Of a stretch of DNA of 64,000 nt, positions 10,701 through 22,689 are shown piece after piece. The notes below the pieces were generated by a model. The model searched no databases. It had not been told where the DNA came from and saw only the letters and a program-made list of their open reading frames with translations. This DNA is from Nicotiana tabacum (Eukaryota; Streptophyta; Magnoliopsida; Solanales; Solanaceae), in assembly GCF_000715075.1 (NCBI RefSeq), contig NC_134093.1:98254826-98318825 (forward strand), written 5' to 3'. How positions within the stretch are numbered: position 1 is the first letter of the stretch; every line of letters starts with the position of its first letter. A program made the position numbers and the translations under genes.

Positions 10701-11401
10701 GTTATTAGTCGAGTATTCAGATGGCTCCATACGAGGCTTTGTATAGGAGGAGGTGTAGATCTCTGGTTGGATGGTTTGAGTCGGGTGAGGCTAGGCTCTT
10801 AGGTACAGACTTGGTCTAGGACGCATTAGATAAGGTGAAATTGATTCAGGAGCGGCTTCGCACGGCGCAGTCTAGGCAGAAGAGCTACGCGGATAGGAAG
10901 GTCCGTGATGTGTCTTTTATGGTTGGGGAGAAGGTTTTGCTAAAGGTATCACCCATGAATGGTGTTATGAGGTTTGGGAAGAGGGGCAAGTTGAGCCCCC
11001 GGTTCATTGGGCCTTTTGAGGTGCTTCAGAGGATAGGAAAGGTGGCTTATAAGCTTGCCTTGCCACCCAGCTTGTCGAGTGTGCATCCAGTGTTTCATGT
11101 TTCCATGCTCCAGAAGTATATTGGAGATCCGTCCCATGTTTTGGATTTCAGCCCGGTTCAGTTAGAGGGTGATATGACTTATGATGTGTAGCCGATGGCT
11201 ATTTTGGATCGGCAGGTTCGAAGGTTGAGGTCAAAGGATATAACTTCAGTGAAGGTGAAATGGAGAGGTCAGCCTATGAAGGAGGCCACTTGGGAGACCG
11301 AGCGGGAGATGCGGAGCAGATATCCACGCCTATTCGAGACTCCAGGTATGTTTCTAGACCCGTTCGAGGACGAACGGATGTTTAAGAGGAGGAGGATGTA
11401 A
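7780..11401 (+). pseudogene. Pol of gypsy copy A: PR-RT-RNaseH-IN-chromodomain (broken)
   Basis: Pol is in the gag frame. The protease motif is [11 protein letters not shown] (near 7987), with DPG in place of the usual D-S/T-G. RT runs from about 8540 to 9120. Its polymerase box reads FINDILVYS, because the second catalytic Asp codon (8998-9000) has become Asn by G-to-A. RNase H ([22 protein letters not shown]) is at about 9430-9775, integrase about 10090-10640, and a chromodomain (VKVKWRGQP, EATWE) about 11210-11340. The stop TAA at 11399-11401 lies inside the next LTR. Defects: stops at 8599, 9402, 9475, 10139, 10160, 10691, 10708, 10817 and 11189, and 1-base deletions near 9144 and 9769. 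Not functional. Confidence 0.9.
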
Positions 11402-14400
11402 CGACCCGACCGGTCGTTTCGAGAGTTATAACCCTGTTTTTCCCATTCCTACTTCTTTTTGTGTTATTGAGCTATATTATGTTATATCGGGTTAGTTGGT
11501 TCGAGTCCGGAAGGAACTCGGGGTGAAATGAGACACTTAGTCTCATAATTGAAAATTTTAAGTTAGAAAAGTGGACCGGATATGGACCTATATGTAAACG
11601 ACCTCGGATTTGAATTTTGATGATTCCAATAGCTCTGTATGGTGATTTTGGGCTTAGGAGCATGTCCGGAATATTATTTGGAAGTCCGTAGAGGAATTAG
11701 GCTTGAAATGCCGAAAGATTTATTTTTGAGAAGTTTGACCGGGGGGTTGACTTTTTGATATCGGGGTCGGAATATGATTCTAAAAATTGGAATACCTCTG
11801 TTATGTCATTTAGGACTTGTGTGCAATATTTGAGGTCAATCGGACGTGATTTAATAGGTTCCGAAGTTATTTATAGAAATTAGAAATTTCAAAGTTCATT
11901 AGGCTTGAATTGGGGTGTAATTCATGGTTTTAGCATTGTTTGAGGTGATTTGAGGATTCGACTAAGTTCGTATGATGTTTTAGGACTTGTTGGTATATTT
12001 GGTTGAGGTCCCAAGGGCCTCGGGTGAGTTTCGAATGGTTAACGGATCAAAAATTGAACTAGAACAGCTGCTGCAATTTCCTTCTGCTGGAAATTGCTTC
12101 TGCCCAGAAATCGAACCCAGATCGTGCTCAGAGTCGAGGGCCACGATAGAAGCCCAGATCGAGCTCAGGGTTGAGGTCCATGATCGAAGCCCAGATCGAG
12201 CTCAAGGTCGAGGGCCACGATCTAAGCCATGATCGAGCTCCGAGTCGAGGGCCATGATCGAAGGCACGATCGAGCTTCGAGTTGAGGGCCACGATTGAAG
12301 CCCAGATCGAGCACAGAGTCGAGGGCCACGATTGAAGGCACGATCGAGCTCCAGATCTAGAACTAAGATCGAGGCAGAACCGAGGATGTCTGGGCAGAAT
12401 TATAAAAACAGGGACTTCGTCCCATTTTCCATTTTTGACAAATTGGAGCTTGGGGAGAGGCGATTTTTGATATATTTTCAAGGAAAACTTGAGGTAAGTC
12501 CATTGTGATTATTTCTACTCCATAATATTGAATTATCATCGAGTAATCCGACTAGATTGCATGATTTTGAGGCGTAAATCAGAGATCGAAACTTAGAAAT
12601 TTAGAAATTAGATTTATAGATTTGAGGATCGAGTTGAGGTCGGATTTTGGTAAAATTGGTATGGGTAGACTCGTGGTTGAATGGGCTTTTGGATTTTGTA
12701 ACTTTTGTTGGGTTCCGAGATGTGGGATCCACAGGCAAATCTTGAGCCAATTTCGGATTTTGGTCTAATTTTGAAGCTTTTCTTGTGGAATTCATTCCAT
12801 TAGCGTATATTGATGGTATTATACTGATTGTGAATAGATTTGGAGCATTTGGAGGCCGAGTCCAGAGGCAAGAGCATTGCGGGGTAGAGATTTGACCGGT
12901 TTGAGGTAAGTAACGATTGTAAATCTAGTCCTGAGGGTATGAAACCCAGGATTTTATATCATTCTACTATTTTTAGTGACGCACATGCTAGGTGACGGGC
13001 GTGTGGGCGTGCACTGTTGGGGATTTGTGACTTGGCCCGCCCCGTAGCAACTGTAAAGTTGCATACTTTGTTGAAACCATTGATACTTATATGATTTAGA
13101 AAGATTTTATGTAAATTGGGCTGAATGCCATGTTTGGGCCTTGCGCCAATGTTGTTTGGACCCTTAGGGGTTATTTCTTACCATCCTCTCATTGTTTTCG
13201 ATTGAAAATCTATACTCAGTCATGTTTATACTTGTTTACTGCATAACTCAGTTTTATGACTCTATTTTGATGTATATAAATGTTTTGGGCCGAATGCCCT
13301 ATTTTACCGAAATGCCCGAGAGGCTTGAGTTACTTATGACTGAGTGAGGCCGAGGGCCTGATTTGTGAGGATGAGTGTGGATCGGGGCTGCCCGCCTGCA
13401 GCATACTTATGACTGAGTGAGGCCGATGGCCTGATTGGTGAGGATGAGTGTGGATCGGGGCTGCCAGCCTGCAACATACTTTATTACTATCGCACGTGAG
13501 TTGTCCGTGCAGATTATAGTGCTTGGGCTAAAGGAGCCCCTCCGGAGTCTGTACACACCCCAGTGAGCGCAGGTTCCTACTGAGTGCGAGTGCCGAGTGC
13601 TGAGTGACTGGGAGGCAAGAGTAATTGTGAGGAGTGACTGGGAGGTAAGAGTGATTGTGAGGTATGTCCAAGTGGCAAGAGTGATTGTGAGGTATGCCCG
13701 AGTGGCAAGAGTGATTGTGAGGTATGCCTGAGTGGCACGAGTGACTGTGAGGTCTGCCCGAGTGGCTGTTTATGATTTCATCATTTTTGCTCACCTTTGC
13801 ATTGAGCCTTTGTTAAAAATTATTGGAAAATAAAAATAATTTTTATTGGAACTGGGTTTAAACGAGATGTTTGATTCAAATCCTGATTTTTAAGAGCATG
13901 TGGTATTTTAGAGATTTCCTGATATGAACGTTATATGTTTTATTGCTCGTCACTACTACTCAGTCTTTATTTATTGTTGTTACTTACTGAGTTGGCGTAC
14001 TCACGTTACTCCCTGCACCTTGTGTGCAGATCCAGGTGTGGCTGGACACGGTAGCGGTTATTGAGTGTTCTAGTTGCAGATTTTTCTTGGAGATAGCAAG
14101 GTAGCTGTTTGGCGATCGCAGCCCCTGCTCTTCTCCCTCTTATCTTCCTCTAGTAGTATTTAGCTATTCTTCCAGGCTGAGTTAGCCTTGATATTGTTAG
14201 ACAGATTATAGTAGATGCTCATGACTAGTGACACCCCGATGTCGGGCTTTTCTTTTCCGCACTTCTATTTTTCTTTGATTTGAACTTTTTAAATGGAGGT
14301 TTTTATGTTAAATAACCTTGAAATTATCTTTGAAATAAAAATATCATTTTGTTTAGGAAATGAGTCGGCTTGCCTAGTTCCACGATAGGCGCCATCATGA

Positions 14401-14426
14401 CAGGGGGTTAGTTTTGGGTCGTGACA
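11397..14426 (+). repeat. Gypsy family 1 LTR, copy 2 (shared middle LTR, 3030 bp)
   Basis: It begins TGTAACGACCC and ends GGGTCGTGACA. It has the same module order as copy 1: GATCGA repeats at about 12113-12382, GTAAGT at 12493, doublet at about 13336-13480, hairpin box at 13525-13547 and 30-bp repeats at about 13612-13765. It serves at once as 3' LTR of the left internal region and 5' LTR of the right one. By eye it differs from copy 1 at about 7 of the first 190 bases. Confidence 0.9.
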
Positions 14427-14625
14427 GATTAGTATCTGAGCTTAGGTTACATAGGCCTCACGAGTCATGAAGGGGTTTAGTAGAGTCTTGCGGATCGGTA
14501 CGGAGATGTCTGTACTTATCTTCAGGAGGCTGCAGAACCTTTAGGAAACTCCATATTCTTGAATTCTTGTCGTGCGAATCTGTTGATTCTAGTAACTAAA
14601 CATCTGTTGTTTCATTCTCTCACAG

Positions 14626-16010
14626 ATGGTGAGGACTCATGCTACCGGTCAGGAGGGCCAGCTACAGTACCACCAGCCAGGGCCGCGAGAGGCCGAGGCC
14701 GCGGTAGAGGCCATGGTAGGGGCAGAGGTGTAGCCCGTACAACAGTTGGGGCAGTACCTACAGATCCACCGGTTATCCCAGATCAGGACCAAGTTCCAGT
14801 TGTTGATGCACCAGCTCAGGCACCACATGTGCCTATTGTGATTCCAGGCCTTCAGGAGGCCCTAACTCAGATTCTGACAGCGTGTACTGGCCTTGCTCAG
14901 GCGGTCTCTATTTCGACGGCCGCAACCACTTCTCAGGCTAGGGGAGGCACTCAGACTCCCATTGCACACACACCCGAGCAGGTTATTCAGGGACTTCAGA
15001 CACCAGAGGCACCACCAGCCCATCTGGTTGCTGTTGCTCAGGATTATGTGTTTCTGGCTATGCCTGAGGATGATCAGCGTAGGTTGGAGAGGTTTGGGAG
15101 ACTTCAGCCACCACCTTTCAGTGGCACAGAGAGAGAGGACGCTCAGGACTTTTTGGATAGGTGTCAGAGGATACTCCGTACTGCTGGTATTTTGGATACT
15201 TGTGGGGTCTCGTTCACTACCTTTCATTTTTCTAGGGCTGCACTCAGATGGTGGGAGACTTACGAGAGGCGTAGGCCTGTTGGCGCAACACCCCTTACTT
15301 GGCAGTAGTTCTCCGTGGTCTTTTTGGAGAAGTTCATGCCTCGATCCCGCAGAGAGGAGCTGCTTAGACAGTTTGAGTGGCTATGCCAGAGTGATATGTC
15401 TGTGACGCAGTATGAGATGCGGTTCTCCGAGTTGGCCCGTCATGCTATCTGGTTGGTTCCCACGGACAGAGAGAGGATCATGAGGTTTATTGATGGCCTC
15501 ACTTATCAGCTACAGTTGCTCATGACCAGGGAGCGAGTTTCGGGTGCTACCTTTGATGAGGTTGTCGACATTGCTCGGCAGATTGAGATGGTTCGCGGTC
15601 AGGAGAGGGTTGAGCGGGAGGCCAAGAGGCCTCGTGGTCAGGGTGGATTCAGCGGTGCTCCTTTTGGGGGTCAATTCCAGCACGGTAGAGGTCGTCATTT
15701 CAGACAGGCTCAGTCAGCTCGGCCATTTCATCGGGGTGCATCATCTGGCCATGGTTCTCACAGTTCTCATCAGGGCCACTCATCACTTAGTGCCCTTCCA
15801 GTTCAGAGTTCGTCCCGTGCTCCACCTGTTCAGGGCTCTTCCATGCCAGGTTCTTCTACCAGTCATCCCGGTGCTAGGGGTTCCCTTCAGTTTCCGCCGC
15901 CAGCACCAGGGAGTTATTTTGAGTGTGGGGAGCTTGGGCATATGTGGAGGCAGTGTCCTTATCGTCATGGAGGTCTATCTCAGAAGAGGAGTCAGCCTCC
16001 GACTACAGCA
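14626..16010 (+). pseudogene. Gag of gypsy copy B (nearly intact)
   Basis: The ATG at 14626 (MVRTHATGQEG) follows the same CTCTCACAG string as in copy A. A 1-base loss near 14665 shifts the N-terminus out of frame. The main gag frame is open from there to a TAG at 15306-15308 (CAG in related copies), then open again through 16997. The Gag core has DRCQRILRTAG, RWWETYERR and [19 protein letters not shown], followed by Gly/Ser/His-rich sequence. The zinc knuckle at 15915-15956 has lost its first cysteine (TAT instead of TGT, residue Tyr), so metal binding would fail even in an otherwise repaired protein. Confidence 0.88.
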
Positions 16011-19000
16011 CCAGCTACCTCACCACCCGCCCAGTCAGCTCGGGATGGAGTTCAGTCAGCTAGGGGTCGCCCTAGAGAGGGAGGCAGATCAGGGGGTGGT
16101 CAGGCCCGTTTCTATGCTCTCCCTACCAGACCAGATGCTATTGCTTCAGATGCTGTGATTACAGGTATTGTCTCAGTATGCCACAGAGATACCTCAATTT
16201 TATTTGACCCTGGTTCCACGTATTCATATGTTTCCTCATATTTCGCCCATTTTCTAGATATGCCCCGTGAGTTCTTAGTTTCATCTGTACATGTATCTAC
16301 TCCTGTGGGTGATACTATTATTGTGGACCGCGTATATCGGTCATGTGTGGTGATTATTGGGGGTCTGGATACCCGAGTAGATCTATTGTTGCTCAGTATG
16401 GTTGACTTTGATGTGATATTGGGTATTGATTGGTTATCTCCATGTTATGTTGTTCTAGATTGTCATGCTAAGACGGTGACGTTGGCTATGCCGGGAATTT
16501 CGAGGGTTGAGTGGAGCGGTTCTATAGATTATGTACCAAGTAGGGTGATTTCATATTTGAAGGCTCAGCGCATGGTTGAGAAGGGTTGCCTATCTTATTT
16601 GGCTTTTGTGAGGGATGTTAGTGCAGAGACTCCTGTCATTTATTCTGTTCCGGTGGTACGTGATTTTCCGGATGTGTTTCCTGCAGACCTACCGGGCATG
16701 CCGCCTGACAGGGATATTGACTTTGGTATTGATTTGGTGCCGGGCACTCAGCCCATTTCTATTCCACCGTATCGTATGGCACCGGCAGAGTTGAAGGAAT
16801 TGAAAGAACAACTTCAGGAACTCCTTGATAAGGGGTTTATTCGACCTAGTGTGTCACCTTGGGGTGCACCGGTTCTATTTGTGAAAAAGAAGGATGGTTC
16901 CATGAGAATGTGTATTGATTACAGGCTGTTGAACAAGGTCACAGTAAAGAACAAGTATCCTTTGCCTCGTATTGATGATTTATTCGACCAGCTTTAGGGA
17001 GCGAGGGTGTTCTCCAAGATTGATTTGAGGTCCGGTTATCACCAGCTGAAGATTCGGGATTTAGATATTCTCAAGACAGCTTTCAGAACCCGATATGGCC
17101 ATTATGAGTTTATGGTGATGTCTTTTGGGCTGACCAATGCCCCAGCAACGTTCATGCATCTGATGAACAGTGTATTCCAGCCCTATTTGGACTCATTCGT
17201 CGTTGTATTCATTGACGACATCCTGGTGTACTCTCGTAGACAGGAAGATCACTCTCAGCATTTGAGGGTTGTATTGCAGAGATTGAAGGAGGAGAAGCTT
17301 TATGCAAAGTTCTCTAAATGTGAGTTTTGGCTCAGTTCAGTAGCATTCTTGGGGCACGTGGTGTCCAGTGAGGGTATTCAGGTGGGTCCGAAGAAGATAG
17401 AGGCGGTGCAGAGTTGGCCCAGACCGTCCTCAGCCACGGAGATTAGGAGCTTTCTTGGTTTGGCGGGTTACTACCGTCGCTTTGTGGAAGGATTTTCATC
17501 TATTGCATAGCCCTTGACTAAATTGACCCAAAAGGGTGCTCTATTCAGGTGGTCGGATGAATGTGAGGAGAGCTTTCAGAAGCTCAAGACTGATTTGACC
17601 ACAGCTCTAGTGTTAGTTTTGCCATCAGCTTCAGGTTCTTACACCGTGTATTGTGATGCTTCGAGGATAGGCATTGGCTGTGTTTTGATGCAGGAGGGTA
17701 GGGTGATTGCATATGCCTCGCGCCAGTTGAATACCCATGAGAAGAACTATCCTATCCATGATCTTGAGTTAGCAGCCATTATTCACGCCTTGAAGATTTG
17801 GCGTCATTATTTATATGGGGTTCATTGTGAGATCTATACTGATCACCGGAGTCTGCAGTATCTGTTAAAGCAGAAGGATCTTAATTTGCGTCAGCGGAGA
17901 TGGTTGGAGCTTCTTAAGGACTATGATATCACTATCTTGTACCATCCGGGGAAGGCCAATGTGGTGGCCGATGCTTTGAGTCGCCGGGCAGAGAGTTTGG
18001 GGAGTTTACCTATCTTCCAGAAGCAGAGAGACCTTTGGCATTAGATGTTCAGACCTTGGCAGGCCAACTTTTCAGATTGGATATTTCGGAGCCTAGTCGG
18101 GTATTGGCTTGTGTGGTCTCTAGATCTTCTCTTTATGACCGTGTCAGGGAGCGTCAGTATGATGACCCTCACTTGCTCGTTCTTCAGGACAGGGTTCGGA
18201 GAGGTGATGCTAGGGATGTGACTATTAGTGATGACAGGGTACTGAGAATGCAGGGTCGGATATGTGTGCCTAATGTACATGGGCTTCGAGAGTTGATTCC
18301 TGAAGAGGCCCACAGCTCGCGGTATTCCATCCATCCGGGTGCCGCGAAGATGTACCAGGATTTGAGGCAGCACTATTGGTGGAGGCAGATGAAGAAGGAT
18401 ATAGTTGGGTTTGTGGCTCGGTGTCTAAACTGTCAGCAGGTTAAGTACGAGCATCAGAGACCAGGTGGCTTGCTTCAGAGGTTAGAGATCCCAGAGTGAA
18501 AGTGGGAGCGGATCACTATGGACTTTGTAGTTGGGCTCCCACGGACTTCGAGGAAGTTCGACGCTATTTGGGTTATTGTGGATCGGCTGACCAAGTCCCC
18601 GCACTTCATTCCAATTGGTACTACTTACTCTTCAGAGCGGTTGGCTGAAATTTATATCCGAGAGATCGTTCGCCTGTATGGTGTCCCAGTTTCCATCATG
18701 TCAGATAGGGGTACTCAGTTCACATCGCAGTTTTGGAGGGCCGTGCAGCGAGAGTTGGGTACTCAGGTTGAGTTAAGCACAGCTTTTCACCCTCAGATGG
18801 ACGGGCAGTCCGAGCGCACTATTCAGATATTGGAAGACATGTTGCGTGCTTGTGTCATTGATTTTGGGGGTTCATGGGACCAGTTTCTTTCACTCGCGAA
18901 GTTTGCATATAACAACAGTTATCAGTCGAGTATTCAGATGGCTCCGTACGAGGCTTTATATGGGAGGAGGTGTAGATCTCCGGTTAGATGGTTTGAGCCG

Positions 19001-19618
19001 GGTGAGGCTAGGCTCTTAGGTACAGACTTGGTCCAGGACGCATTAGATAAGGTGAAATTGATTCAGGAGCGGCTTCACACGGCGCAGTCTAGGAAGAAGA
19101 GCTACGCGGATAGGAAGGTCTGTGATGTGTCTTTTATGGTTGGGGAGAAGGTTTTGCTGAAGGTATCACCCATGAAGGGTGTTATGAGGTTTGGGAAGAG
19201 GTGCAAGTTGAGCCCACGATTCATTGGGCCTTTTGAGGTGCTTTAGAGGATAGGAGATGTGGCTTATAAGCTTGCCTTGCCACCCATCTTGTCGAGTGTG
19301 CATCTAGTGTTTCATGTTTCCATGCTCCGAAAGTATATTGGAGATCCGTCCTATGTTTTGGATTTCAGCACGGTTCAGTTAGAGGGTGATATGACTTATG
19401 ATGTGGAGCCGATGGCTATTTTGGATCGGCAGGTTCGAAGGTTGAGGTCAAAGGATATAGCTTCAGTGAAGGTGCAATGGAGAGGTCAGCCTGTGGAGGA
19501 GGCCACTTGGGAGACAGAGCGGGAGATGCGGAGCATATATCCAAGCCTATTCGAGACTCCAGGTATGTTTCTAGACCCGTTCGAGGACGAACGGATGTTT
19601 AAGAGGGGGAGGATGTAA
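16011..19618 (+). pseudogene. Pol of gypsy copy B: PR-RT-RNaseH-IN-chromodomain
   Basis: This is the best preserved polyprotein in the window. Protease [11 protein letters not shown] is near 16200. RT (about 16760-17330) keeps FIDDILVYS at 17208-17234. RNase H is at about 17640-17990 with [14 protein letters not shown] and YTDHRSL. The integrase zinc finger is at about 18310-18440 (His residues, then CLNCQQVK), with the catalytic core (MDFVVGLP, SDRGTQFTS, DGQSERT) to about 18840. A chromodomain (VKVQWRGQP, EEATWE) is at about 19450-19560. Defects: stops at 16995 (CAG to TAG), 17508, 18497 (TGG to TGA) and 19244 (CAG to TAG), and one 1-base loss near 18006. The terminal TAA at 19616-19618 falls within LTR copy 3. 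The chromodomain would direct integration toward heterochromatin. Confidence 0.9.
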
Positions 19619-21791
19619 CGACCCGGCCGGTCGTTTCGAGAGTTATAACCCTGTTTTCCCCATTCCTACTTCTTTTTTGTGTTATTCAGCTATATTATGT
19701 TATATCAGGTTAGTTGGTTCGAGTCCGGAAGGAACTTGGGGTGAAATGAGACACTTAGTCTCATAATTAAAAATTTTAAGTTAGAAAAGTGGATCGGATA
19801 TGGACCTATATGTAAACGACCTCGGATTTGAATTTTGATGATTTCAATAGCTCCGTATGGTGATTTTGGACTTAGGAGCGTGTCCGGAATATTATTTGGA
19901 AGTCCGTAGAGGAATTAGGCTTGAAATGCCGAAAGATTTATTTTCAGAAGTTTGACCGGGGGTTGACTTTTTGATATCGGGGTCGGAATCTGATTCTAAA
20001 AATTGGAATACCTCTGTTATGTCATTTAGGACTTGTGATTGAATGGGCTTTCGAATTTTGTAACTTTTGTCGGGTTCCGAGACGTGAGACCCACAGGCGA
20101 ATCTTGAGCCAATTTCGGGTTTTGGTCTAATTTTGAAGCTTTTCTTGTGGAATTCATTCCATTAGCGTATATTGATGGTATTATAGTGATTGTGAATAGA
20201 TTTGGAGTATTTGGAGGCCGAGTCCAGAGGCAAGAGCATTGCGGGGTAGAGATTTGATCGGTTTGAGGTAGTAACGATTGTAAATCTAGTCCTGAGGGTA
20301 TGAAACCCCGAATTTTGTATCATTCTACTATTTTTAGTGACGCACATGCTAGGTGAAGGGCGTGTGGGCGTGCACTGTTGGGGATTTGTGACTTGGTCCG
20401 CCCCGTAGCAATTGTAAAGTTGCATACTTTGTTGAAACCATTGATACTTATATGATTTAGAAAGATTTTATGTAAATTGGGCTGAATGCCATGTTTGGGC
20501 CTTGCGCCAATATTGTTTGGACCCTTATGGGTTATTTCTTACCATCCTCTCATTGTTTTCGATTGAAAATCTATACTCAGTCATGTTTATACTTGTTTAC
20601 CGCATAACTCAGTTTTATGACTCTATTTTGATGTATATAAATATTTTGGGCCGAATGCCCTGTTTTACTGAAATGCCCGAGAGGCTTGAGTTACTTATGA
20701 CTGAGTGAGGCCGAGGGCCTGATTTGTGAGGATGAGTGTGGATCGGGGCTGCTCGCCTGCAGCATACTTATGACTGAGTGAGGCCGATGGCCTGATTGGT
20801 GAGGATGAGTGTGGATCGGGGCTGCCCGCCTGCAACATACTTTATTATTATCGCACGTGAGTTGTCCGTACAGATTATAGCGCTTGGGCTGAAGGAGCCC
20901 CTCCGGAGTCTGTACACACCCCCAGTGAGCGCAGGTACCTACTGAGTGCGAGTGCCGAGTGCTGAGTGACTGGGAGGCAAGAGTAATTGTGAGGTATGCC
21001 TAAGTGGCAAGAGTGATTATGAGGTATGCCCGAGGGGAAAGAGTGATTATGAGGTATGCCCGAGTGGCAAGAGTGATTATGAGGTATGCCCGAGTGGCAC
21101 GAGTGACTGTGAGGTCTGCCCGAGTGGTTGTTTATGATTTCATCATTTTTGCTCACCTTTGCATTGAACCTTTGTTTGAAAAAATATTGGAAAATAAAAA
21201 TGATTTTTATTGGAACTGGGTTTAAACGAGATGTTTGATTCAAATCCTGATTTTTAAGAGCATGTGGTATTTTACTGAGATTTCCTGATATGAATGTTAT
21301 ATGCTCTATTGCTCGTCACTACTGCTCAGTCTTTATTTATTGTTGTTACTTACTGAGTTGGCGTACTCACGTTACTCCATACACCTTGTGTGCAGATCCA
21401 GGTGTGGCTGAACACGGTAGCGGTTATTGAGTGTTCTGGTTGCAGATTTTCTTGGAGATAGCAAGGTAGCTGTTTGGCGATCGCAGCCCCTGCTCTTCTC
21501 CCTCTTATCTTCCTCTAGTAGTATTTAGCTATTCTTCCAGGCTGAGTTAGCCTTGATATTGTTAGACAGATTATAGTAGATGCTCATGACTAGTGACACC
21601 CCGATGTCGGGCTTTTCTTTTCCGCACTTCTGTTTTTCTTTGATTTGAACTCTTTAAATGGAGGTTTTTATGTTAAATAACCTTGAAATTATCTTTGAAA
21701 TGAAAATATCGTTTTGTTTTGGAAATGAGTCGGCTTGCCTAGTTCCACGATAGGCGCCATCATGACAGAGGGTTAGTTTTAGGTCGTGACA
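19614..21791 (+). repeat. Gypsy family 1 LTR, copy 3 (2178 bp, internal deletion)
   Basis: It has the same ends as the other copies (TGTAACGACCC and GGTCGTGACA). It lacks about 880 bp relative to copy 1: the join near 20037 links the sequence after GACTTGTG (copy 1: 3600-3607) to the sequence after GACTCGTG (copy 1: 4482-4489). The missing part includes the GATCGA repeats and the first donor-like site. The doublet (about 20697-20841), hairpin box (20885-20908) and 30-bp repeats (about 20979-21128) remain. Confidence 0.9.
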
Positions 21792-22652
21792 CCTTGTGTC
21801 CAACCTTTCCACAGTTGTGGTAATTACCTTTGAACTTCTTTTTGCTTGGGTAATTCGTTGGTCCAGACGGCTTTTTTCTCTTTTTGCTCGTTGAAGCTTC
21901 CTCAATAATATTTGCACCCATTATTATTGAATTTTCACGAGACTTTTTTTCTGCAGCCTTGTTGTCCTCTTCAATCCTTAGGCGAACAATAAGGTCTTCC
22001 AACATCATCTCCTTGCACTTATGTTTCAAGTAATTTTTAAAAGTCCTTCCACATTTGAGGCAACTTTTCAATAAATACCGCAACTTAAAACGCTTTATTT
22101 ATGACCATACCTACAATCATAAATTTAGAGTTAATAATATAATCAATATATTTAATAAAAATATTGATTCAATTTATACCTTCGGCAAGGAGGTCATGAA
22201 CGATGACTTGCAGTTCTTGAACTTGAGCTATGAAAGACTTACTGTCAACCATTTTAAAGTCCAAGAACTTTGCGGCAACAAACTTCTTAAGTCCAACATC
22301 TTTCGTCTTGTACTTCTTTTCAAGAGCGTTTCATAACTTTTTCGAAGTTTTCATGACACTGTAAATGTTGTACAAGCCATCTTCCAAACAACTCAATATA
22401 TAATTTTTGCACAAGAAGTCAGAATGCTTCCATGCCTCCGTGACCATAAATCGTTCATTAGCCGGAGTCTCTTCTCCCAAGACTGGAATGTCCTCGCTGA
22501 TAAAGTGTTGCAGACTGAGTGTGGTCAGGTAGAAGAACATTTTCTGTTACCAGCGTTTGAAGTCCATGCTTGAAAAATTTTCGGGCTTTTCTGCCGGTGC
22601 AGGCGTGTGCGTCTTGAAGACGCCGTAGCCATTGCAGTAGTTGTTGTTCCAA
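21792..22652 (-). pseudogene. Ty1/copia gag remnant
   Basis: On the minus strand from 22652 the frame reads EQQLLQWLRRLQDAH, then after a frameshift FFYLTTLSLQHFISEDIPVLG and EETPANERFMVTEAWKHSDF, then NYLKHKCKEMMLEDLIVRL with a Lys-rich stretch. It ends inside the zinc knuckle (NCGKVGHK) exactly where the gypsy array starts at 21791. The knuckle's first Cys is Tyr. No ATG remains at the start (TTG). A 69-base insertion (22111-22179) interrupts the frame. This family's Gag coats element RNA; here it is dead and truncated. Confidence 0.82.
22111..22179 (-). other. Intron-like 69-bp insertion in copia gag
   Basis: On the minus strand the coding sequence GCCGAAG is followed by GTATAAATTG..., and after 69 very AT-rich bases by ...GATTGTAG and then GTATGGTCATAAAT, which restores the gag frame. 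GT/AG ends, AT-richness and a phase-preserving length fit a short intron. The repeated GGTAT at both edges, and an inner inverted repeat (AATCAATAT/ATATTGATT), would also fit a tiny insertion. Confidence 0.5.
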
Positions 22653-22689
22653 TAGAACAATTTTGTTGTTCCGTACTTGTTGTTATTTT

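Larger units (their letters stand above)
3182..21791 (+). mobile_element. Tandem Ty3/gypsy chromovirus array (LTR-int-LTR-int-LTR)
   Basis: Three direct LTRs (3182-6243, 11397-14426, 19614-21791) alternate with two full-length internal regions (6244-11396 and 14427-19613). Each internal region has a PBS-like site, gag, protease, RT, RNase H, integrase, chromodomain and polypurine tract. LTRs of about 3 kb and a C-terminal chromodomain fit the Tekay/Del chromovirus clade. The flanking 5-mers differ (TTTTA at 3177-3181, CCTTG at 21792-21796), so this is not one simple insertion. The array lies in the middle of the minus-strand copia element, which has lost the segment that should lie between the two junctions. 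Confidence 0.88.
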
